A DNA stretch of 64,000 bases, taken from positions 2,232,001 to 2,296,000 of the forward strand of contig NC_052481.1 of the NCBI RefSeq assembly GCF_009730915.1. The letters run 5' to 3'. Below the pieces are notes generated by a model, which was not told where the DNA came from, did no database searches, and saw only the letters and a list, made by a program, of their open reading frames with translations. The position numbers were made by a program, and so were the translations under genes. Shown here piece after piece: positions 56,495 through 64,000 of this stretch. Positions within the stretch are counted from its first letter, which is position 1, and the number at the start of each line of letters is the position of its first letter. Source of the stretch: Dioscorea cayenensis subsp. rotundata. Taxonomy: Eukaryota > Streptophyta > Magnoliopsida > Dioscoreales > Dioscoreaceae.

Positions 56495-57782
56495 ATGGAT
56501 CCTGTCTAGTTGGAACAAATCAAGCAATTTTTGGTAGATAAGTTGATGGATGATTTGGAACGAAAGATGTATGTGTTACTAGAGGAATGAGAGAGGCGAA
56601 AAAAGGGTGAATCATCTAGTGGCCCTAGAAGAAGCCGAATGCATTTGAATCATGATCGTAAAGCAGTGAAAGGCATTTTAATGACTACTTCGTCGATGAA
56701 CCAGTTTATCCTAATAATGTATTTCTTCGAAGATTTCGAATGTGCAAGGCGTTATTTCTGCCAATCATAGATGCACTATCAAGTCATTCAGAATATTTCC
56801 AATTAAGGGTTGATGCAACTGGTAAACTAGGGCTTTCACCACTTCAAATATGTGCTGCTGCTATCCAACAATTAGCATATGAGGCACCGGCTGATTAGTA
56901 TGACGAGTACATACGAATTGCTGAATGTATTGTAATTGAATGACTATTTAAATTTTGTTGATTTATTATTGAAATTTTTACAGCAAGATATCTAACAAGA
57001 CCCAATAATGATGATATTGGACGTTTACTTCAATTACATTCTGAGTGACATGGCTTTCTTGGTATGCTTGGTAGCATAGATTGGATGCATTGCCATTGGA
57101 AAAATTGCCCAGTCGCATGGAAAGACCATTTCACTCGAGGGGATCAAGGGGTTCCAACAATTATGTAAGAAGCGGTTGCTTCAGCAGACCTATGGATTTG
57201 AAATTCATTCTTCGGAGTTACTGGTTCTAATAATGATATCAATGTGCTCAATCAATCTCCTCTGTTCAGTGAAGTATTACATGGGCATGCTCCGGAAATT
57301 CAGTTCAATATTAATGGTACAACATATATGAACGGATATTATCTTGCTGACGGCATATATCCAGATTGAGCAACATTTGTTAAAAGTTTTTCATATCCGG
57401 AAGACCCGAAGAGAATCAAGTTCAAACAAATGCAAGAGGTTGGAAGAAAATACGTTAAGCGAGCATTTGGTGTGCTTTAATCTCGATGGCAATTGTCCGT
57501 GGCCCTGCTCGTTTTTAGCACAGGGAAAAACTGAGAGATATAATGTACACATGCATAATATTGCATAACATGATTGTTGAAGATGAAGGGGATACAATTA
57601 CAAATTGGGATGACGAAGAAAGTGAATCTCCATTTCTCGTCAATCAAGGGTGCACTTAAGATTTTCAACAATACATAAGAAGAAATGCCAAAATACGTGA
57701 TCAAGAAGTACACCATCAACTTCGATCCGATTTAGTAGAGCACATTTGGCACCACTTCGGAGTGAACGAAAATGAAAATTAA
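56495..57782 (+). pseudogene. PIF/Harbinger DDE transposase (HARBI1-like) pseudogene
   Basis: Reading across frame breaks, motifs appear in family order: FRMCKALFLPI (about 56,735), LGLSPLQICAAAIQQLAYEAPAD (about 56,830-56,897), RPNNDDIGRLLQLH, LGMLGSIDWMHCHWKNCP (first Asp region, about 57,066-57,113), FFGVTGSNNDINVLNQSPLF (second Asp, about 57,211-57,270), INGTTYMNGYYLADGIYPD, then the C-terminal RAFGVL.SRW. At least eight in-frame stops interrupt it, many at places where relatives have Trp, Gln or Arg codons. With the ORF1 remnant upstream it forms one dead autonomous element. Confidence 0.88.
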
Positions 57783-59053
57783 TGCTTTTATGTCTTTTAT
57801 TAATGACTTTAATTATGTAATATTTTTAGGATTTTCTAATTTATATAAGTTATTTTTTATTTCTTGATCATTTTTGATAAATAATTTTTAGTTTTTTTTT
57901 GCATCACAAACTAATTATTTTTTTTTTGAAAATAATATAGAACTATTTTATTATATTTTAAATATTTATTTTGAAATATAATTTTAATTATGTTATTAAT
58001 TGTTTTGTTAATAATATTTAAGAATTTATTAAATAACTGTGCTTTAATGAAATATATTAATGTTAATAGTTAAAAGATGAATGAAATGATTGTAGGTATA
58101 TTTTATAGTATAAAATATTTATGAAAGATAGTTTAATGGGTAAGTGTTTGATGGGTTATATTTTATAGTATAATTATTATGAGAGCTAGTTTAATAAGTA
58201 AGAGTTTAATAGATTAATCAAGTGACATGAACATCAAACTTTCGGATAGTCTAATCATTAAAGATGCCCTCATTACAATCCACTTCCCCATTTATATGTC
58301 CCTTTCACTGCTACGAAAAATGTGAAATTTCTTTTTAACCAAAAATGTTACATAAAAGATGCATTGCATTTGCATGAGCAAACGTTGTATTGTATTTTAG
58401 TTCATCTTTTCTTTTTTTAAAACGTAGCTTCAAAAATATATTTACATTTATCCCAATTTATTGCCAAATATTTTGAATTATGATTTGATTGGCACTAACT
58501 AAAATAAATTGTTTTAGTTATAAAATTACTCATACCGGTCCAATTTACTTGTGTCAGAATTTTTTTAAATTAATATCTACTTTAAAAAATCTATAAAATA
58601 TTAATTAAAATTTTCAATTTTTATTTTTAATATAATCTTATATTTCTAATACATTCTGAAAATCAAACCATTATGTTAAGAGAAAATAAAAAAAATTATA
58701 AACAATTTAAAAAAATTTTATTGAGTTTTTAAATAAAAATAATTTTAAAAAATTAATATAATTTTATATAAATTTAAGATAATATCTAAATTTATCTTGG
58801 GTTCCACAGCTAGTAGACTTCTGATGTATTTTTTTCGTTGAGTTTTGGAATGAATGTGGTTTCACTTTTTTTCAAAAGAAGATAATATCTAAATTTTAAT
58901 AAACGTAAAGTGATTACAATGGAGAAATATATATATATATATATATATGAGATTAAATTATCTATGCACATTTGTAGATTTGAAATCTACAAACATTATT
59001 ATTAACCACCGTTAAATTCTGTTTCATAAACAGTGTTACTGTACTTATAAATA
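57783..59053. other. AT-rich spacer
   Basis: Likely includes the right end of the Harbinger element: TATTTTATAGTATAA and AGTTTAAT.GGTAAG phrases are duplicated near 58,098-58,160 and 58,160-58,210. (TA)n lies at about 58,929-58,948, and a perfect 11-bp-arm palindrome TTTGTAGATTTGAAATCTAC at about 58,971. No gene. Confidence 0.4.
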
Positions 59054-59530
59054 GGGATAGTTTCATTGGTGGCCACAAATGTTTTTAAGTTATAACGCTA
59101 TGGCCACAAGTCTTTTTTTTCTAACCCACGGCCACAAAAGTTTTCTCCGTAGCACGAGAGGCCACAAATGTTGCTTTTTATGGGTCAAGTTTCCGTGAAA
59201 GTGACGAGGTGGCGTCCACCTCAACATATTAAATTCAAAACTGTATCTGACTTGGCAGTCCAACACATGATCCTTTTAGGTTTTACTACGTTGCACTCCA
59301 GCTCAGCCCCCTTCAGTCCAACTAAGCCCCCTTCATCAAAACTCAGCCCCCTTTCTCTTCTCTTTGTCCCAAAAACCCTTCTTGTCTGAGCTTCCTAAGC
59401 AAGTGTCCCTTTTTTTAGTGAGCGCGCCTCTCCGCCCTGTCATCTATTCCTCTCCATTGATCTCCACCGTTTTGCCATCGGAAACCCTCGACCATCGCTG
59501 CAGACAACATCATCCCGGAACGACAACTAA
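59054..59530 (+). mobile_element. left end of a Mutator-like element
   Basis: GGGATAGTTTCATTGGTGGCC at 59,054 is a typical plant MULE terminal repeat start (relatives read AGGGTAGTTTCACTTGTGG). It is followed by spaced GGCCACAAATG/GGCCACAAGTC repeats (59,081, 59,112, 59,131, 59,160). The matching right end was not found before 64,000, so the element probably extends past the window. The sequence after 59,270 has CAGCCCCCTTC-type repeats and is probably the leader; a 73-codon frame here is not a recognised gene. Confidence 0.6.
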
Positions 59531-60375
59531 AGGTACCCATCTTACTGTTTTACTTCTTTATTGCAGTCCAAAGCTTAGACTACCCAACATTCTTTTGATT
59601 GCCTTCGATTTAGGCTATTACATCACGAGAACAATGAGTCCAGTAAAATATTAGATGAAGCCCCCAAGTTTAAAGGACATTTACCATACATATCGCCTAG
59701 ATCAAAAAGGACATTAATAAGTTATTAACAATCATTTAAAAAGAACACATATTATTAGTGTCTAATAAAAAAATTTGAAGGTCGATAATAAGTTAAAGAA
59801 TATTTAAAGGCCAATAATAGATTGAGAGAATGGAGGAGTAGAACCCCTATCATACACAAAAGTAGGCTTATCCGAATAAAAATGATTTTTGAACTCCGAA
59901 AAACATAGAAAAAGTGGAAAAATCCTTTACAAGAGGTGCATGTCTTACATATGAAATTATGCATGATTGATGTTGTGTAAATATTCCAATTCTGGGAGTT
60001 TAAGATGCCTTGAACATGGATGTCAAAATTTAGCTTGATTGTTCCACATAGATGCAGGTGCAAGTGCAGGTGTAGGTATTTAGCTTGATTGTTCCACATA
60101 TGAACTTGGATGCCTTGGTAGAATTTATTGGTCTAATATTTTTTAGATCAAATTTAGCATTAGAGGGAAGGATTTCTTGGATTTGGTAAGAAACTGAATG
60201 TATAGTTGCTTTCATAGAACAATTTATTATGTTGTTTCTTTAATTTGATTTTCATATTATGTTGTTTGATTTCATATTATCAATTATGTCCTGGTTTAAC
60301 TACGTCATAATTTTTTTTTGGCTTGTTATCATCACTGGCCTAATATGGCAATTTTTTCATGTTTTTAAATTCAAC

Positions 60376-62694
60376 ATGTCTGATATGGAAGGGGTGTTAA
60401 ATAGTAATGTGCAATCATTACCTCATGTAGAAGAGGAGTTTGTTGATTCTGATTATGATATGTCTTCTGGTGATGAGGATTATCAAGAGGTCATGAATGA
60501 ACAAAGGGAAAAAAGTAGAGGCAAACAAGCTGGTGACCTATCCTTCGCACAAGCTAGTTGTGTAACACAAGGAGTTGGTGGTGGAGATGTAAGTGAATCA
60601 GAGAATGATGAATCTGATGAGCTATTGACAGAGTCTGATTCAAATGGTGAGGGTCATATTAGGTTTGCAGAATTTAATGAAGAAAAGGAATTGTACAACC
60701 CACGGTTAAGGGTTGGAATGGTGTTTAGGGATTTTGACCAACTCAAAAAAGCATGCAGAAACTGGGGGATTAAGCACAGATTTCAATTATGGTTCCCCCA
60801 AAATGACAAGAAGAGAGTTATTTGTGCTTGTCACAACAAGAAATGCTCATTTAGGATTTATGCAGCTCACATGAGCAAAGACAATCCATCTGTGCAAATT
60901 AAGAGTGCAAATTTAGATCACAGCTGTGGGAAGGTCTTCAGTAATTTTCATGTGACTTCAAGGTGGCTTGCAACCAAATACTTTGACAAATTCAAGGCCG
61001 ATCCAAATTGGAGCTATAATGGGATAATTAAACAAGTCAAGGATGACCAAGGTATCACAATATCTCACATGAAAGCTTGGAGAACAAAAAATTTGGCTAT
61101 GAGGTGGGTTAATGGAGATGAGGCTGAGCAGTACACAAAACTTAGCATGTATGCAGCTGAGCTTAGACAAAGTAATCCTGGGACCACAGTAATTTTGTGG
61201 AGGGATGAAGGTGTCTTTCAAGGATTCTATGTCTGCCTAAAGCCCCTAAAGGATGCATTTTGGTCAGGATGTAGGCCATTCATAGGCTTTGATGGATGTC
61301 TTTTGAAAGGCATTTATGGTGGACAAGTTTTGTCAGCAATAGGTATTGATCCAAATGACTGCATATTTCCCCTTGCTTATGCAGTAGTTTTAACTGAGAG
61401 TAGACAGACTTGGACATGGTTCATGGAGCTTTTGAGGGATGATTTGGAGATATGGAATAGCAAATATATCACCATAATGAGTGATCGCCAAAAGGTAAAT
61501 TTCCATGCTTAAAACAAATTCTATTTATGCTAAAAACTAATTTATCTTTGTTATGTACATGTAGGGCTTAAAAAGGGCTGTTGAAGACATATTTCCAGAT
61601 GCTGAACACAGAAATTGTGTTCGGCACATTTACACAAATTTCAGAGAGAAATTCAAAGGGAAAACCCTAAAAGATTATTTGTGGAATGCTGCAAGGGCCA
61701 CATATGTGCAAAGGTTCAACTATTGGCTTGGAGAAATAGAGAAAGAGAGCCTAGAAGCCAGGAGATGGCTTGATCATCAAGACAGGCCCCATGCAAGCTG
61801 GACCAGGTCATTGTTCACAACTTCAAGCAAGTGTGATATTCTTCTCAACAATATTTGTGAGTGTTTTAACAGGTACATCCTTGATGCAAGGGATAAGGGA
61901 ATCATCACAATGCTTGAGATGATCAAGATGAAGTCGATGAGGAGAATATAAGGAGAAAAATGTTGAAGTACAATGGGAAGATATGCCCAAAGATCCAAAA
62001 GAAGCTTGACAAGATGAAGGAGGAAAGCCATTGCTACACCCCAGAATTTTCAGGTGGACCCAAGGTCCAGATCATAGGTGTGGGGGAGACCTTCATTGTT
62101 GACATGGTTGAAAATACTTGCACATGTAGAAGATGGGAGTTAACAGGGTCACCTTGCCCTCACGCAATCAGTGCTATATATGGTAACAATCAGCAGCCAG
62201 AAGAATTTGTGCATGCGTGCTACATGGTGGATACATACATGAAGGTCTACCATCACTTCATAAACCCAACCAACAATGAAGAGCTTTGGCCAGAAGTAAA
62301 TGATGGCACAAGAGTGATCCCACCACCAGTTGGGAGAAGAAAAAGGGGAAGGAGAGCAATAGCAAGGAGGAAAGAGGCTGAAGAAATTGAGAATGCCCAA
62401 CATGCATCAAAATCCAGTGGTAATACTTCTGGGAAAGGCAAACAAAAATTAATTAGGAAGGGATTAAGCAAAGGGAGGTGTAGTGTATGTCATGCAATTG
62501 GCCATAACAAAAGGCATCACGAGAAAGTAAGTATTTTTTATTTATTTCAGTTCAGTTGAAATGCATTAGTTGAATGATTTTAAATATCAGCAATTTTTTT
62601 TTTAAAAATCTGTATTTTATGATGCCAGGGGATTGAGAATGCACCTACACATGCACCTTCAAGTGTTGGCCCAAAAAGACAGAAATTACATCAT
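60376..62694 (+). CDS. MULE (MuDR) transposase, one frame break
   Basis: Exon 1 60376-61494, exon 2 61565-62526, exon 3 62629-62694, all with canonical splice sites; a possible fourth exon (about 62,785-62,966) is open but its junction does not fit the phase. Domains: acidic N-terminus (about 1-105), MuDR DNA-binding domain (CACHNKKCSFRIYA zinc motif), the Mutator DDE core with FIGFDGCLLKG (Asp1), IMSDRQKG across the exon junction (Asp2) and NNICECFN (Glu), then a SWIM zinc finger CTCRRWELTGSPCPHA and a C-terminal CSVCHAIGHNKRHH knuckle. ATG 60,376 is preferred over the upstream in-frame ATG at 60,259, which adds an unlikely hydrophobic stretch. The only lesion seen is a stop plus frameshift at about 61,949-61,960, between Glu and SWIM. 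Confidence 0.88.
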
Positions 62695-62784
62695 GTAATG
62701 TTGTCATATAAAAACCTGTTTAATTATGAAAGCTAGTTTTACGTTGCATTAATTTATTTGAATCTTTGTTTGCTTTTACGGAGG

Positions 62785-62966
62785 AGAAAGTAGTCGAGCG
62801 ATCAATCTAGAAGATGTCTCGGTTGGTAGTCTGCATACTGCCAATTCACCAAGTCGACCCCTTGATTTCATAGGCACCCAGCGAGTCTCAAACAAGGCAA
62901 CCAAGTCAAATTACCAACAAAGGGCGATGATTAAATGTCGACATAAGCGGTTCTTCACATGTTAGT
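62785..62966 (+). other. possible last exon of the MULE transposase
   Basis: An open stretch of about 60 codons (SSRAINLEDVSVGSL...) ending in TAG, in coding-like composition, just downstream of exon 3. The nearest acceptor (ACGGAG) would give a phase that conflicts with exon 3, so either the upstream donor differs or a small indel broke the frame. Confidence 0.4.
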
Positions 62967-63160
62967 GTGGCTAACATGGGAAATGCGATCTATTGCACAA
63001 TGCCACCTCAATCTCCAACAAGAAATAGGGCTTCTTCCTCGGTCATGCACGATGGAAAGGAAATGGAATGTTTTTGATGATGGAAAAACTCTCTTGAAGT
63101 TTAAATTATGAACTTTGTGAACTAGTACTATTGTTATGAAGTTTCTTTTTAAGCATTGTC
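62967..63160. other. spacer after the MULE
   Basis: Probably 3' UTR of the transposase transcript. Nothing else recognised. Confidence 0.4.
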
Positions 63161-63244
63161 GGTTATGTATTTTTGTTGGATTTGTTATGTTTGAACCTTG
63201 TTGTAAGCACTAGAAACTATGCATTTAGTTGGCTTTTGTTATGA

Positions 63245-63960
63245 ATTGTGTTAATTTTTTTCCCGGGATTTTTGTAACCAGTGATTTGTCTCGTGCACAT
63301 TTACTCCCGACTTGTGATGGAGATATGTATTATGCTAATTTTTTTCCCCGGGATTTCTGCAACTCAGTGATTTATTTATTATGAAGTTTTTTTATTCTCG
63401 GGGTTTCATTAGATTTGTATCATGCTATTTATTCCCAGTGTTTTACGCAATTTAGTAGATTTGTATTGTGCACATTTATTCCCATGTTTCAGACATGTTT
63501 GAATTGTTAAAAATTTATTCTCGGGGTTTCAACAAACTATATGGAGTAAATTTTTTTCCCGAGATTTTGTAACTTCAGCAGATTTGTCTTTGTGCACATT
63601 TATTCCCGACTTTGTGATGGAGATATGTATTATGCTAATTTTTCCCCCAGGTTTCTACAACTCAACAGCTTTATTTATTATGAAGTTTTTATTCTCAGGT
63701 TTCATTAGATTTGTATCATGCTAATTTATTCCCAGGTTTCTGCAGTTCAGTAGATTTGTATTGTGCACATTTATTCCCATCATGTTTCAGCAGGTTTGTA
63801 ATCTTAAAATTTATTCTCAGGATTTTGTCATCTGTTTGCAAAATCCTTGTTGTAAAAATTAGCACATTTTTTCCCTCAGTTTTGAAATCTGTTTGCAAAT
63901 TTTGATACATACAAGTCTGCATACTTGTATTTCTTTAAAACTGTAAATTGATATTGATTT
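63245..63960. repeat. nested tandem repeat, period about 299 bp with 50-60-bp subunits
   Basis: GTGCACATTTAYTCCCGACTTTGTGATGGAGATATGTATTATGCTA phrases start near 63,292 and again near 63,591. Within each, subunits of the form TTTRTTCYCRGGTTTC...ATTAGATTTGTATCATGCTAATTTATTCCC recur every 50-60 bp (ATTCTCGGGG, ATTCCCAGG, ATTCTCAGG, TTCCCGAG). The array continues to the end of the window, at least in degenerate form. It may be the 3' subterminal region of the MULE. Confidence 0.8.
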
Positions 63961-64000
63961 TGGCATTATAAACTTGTATTTTTTTCGCCAGTTTCAACAA

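Noticed and set aside
60259-60375. Upstream in-frame ATG giving the MULE transposase a hydrophobic N-terminus
   Set aside because: Related transposases begin with an acidic region; the 39 extra residues look like read-through of T-rich leader.

Overview
This window is nuclear DNA from a flowering plant. The evidence is multi-exon genes with GT/AG introns, plant-specific families (ALMT, RS-type SR protein, P-class PPR, OPT, TIM23, type-C response regulator) and a dense load of plant transposons. The very AT-rich intergenic DNA, the steep 5'-to-3' GC decline in the PPR gene, a Stowaway-type MITE with CTCCCTCCG ends and the MULE/PIF content make a monocot likely, for instance a yam-like lineage. 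The species cannot be fixed from sequence alone.

Layout. 0-4 kb: AT-rich spacer with microsatellites, one tRNA-related SINE-like copy and a GC-rich exon-like block. 4.1-9.1 kb: a structurally complete but coding-dead Ty1/copia retrotransposon (150-bp LTRs, 5-bp target duplication AAACT). 9.1-12.4 kb: no confident gene. 12.4-14.3 kb (+): ALMT anion channel, 6 exons. 15.4-18.7 kb (-): RS31-type splicing factor, 5 exons. 19.2-19.8 kb: two adjacent related foldback MITEs. 20.3-23.3 kb (+): single-RRM protein like the nuclear-speckle NSR family, 6 exons. 24.4-25.4 kb (-): type-C response regulator, 2 exons. 26.2-26.6 kb: Stowaway MITE. 29.0-33.3 kb (+): oligopeptide transporter, 7 exons. 33.8-35.4 kb (+): intronless PPR protein, followed by a second SINE-like copy. 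37.5-38.0 kb (+): TIM23, intronless, with telo-box motifs in its leader. 40.7-43.9 kb (-): MFSD5/MOT2-like MFS transporter, 8 exons.

From 44 kb on the window is almost entirely mobile or repetitive: a foldback element, a hAT-like MITE, a 6.5-kb unit with terminal inverted repeats filled with several tandem-repeat families and no transposase (47.6-54.1 kb), a decayed PIF/Harbinger element (Myb-like ORF1 and DDE transposase, 54.9-57.8 kb), and a nearly intact Mutator-like element (59.05 kb to at least 63.0 kb). The window ends in a tandem-repeat region with a roughly 299-bp higher-order period.

The host genes are unrelated housekeeping or transport genes and form no pathway. Exon boundaries were deduced by eye from splice signals, reading phase and family alignment; each multi-exon model closes in frame from ATG to stop. 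Two of them (ALMT and OPT) require a GC-AG intron. The least explained structure is the 6.5-kb repeat-packed unit at 47,634-54,146.
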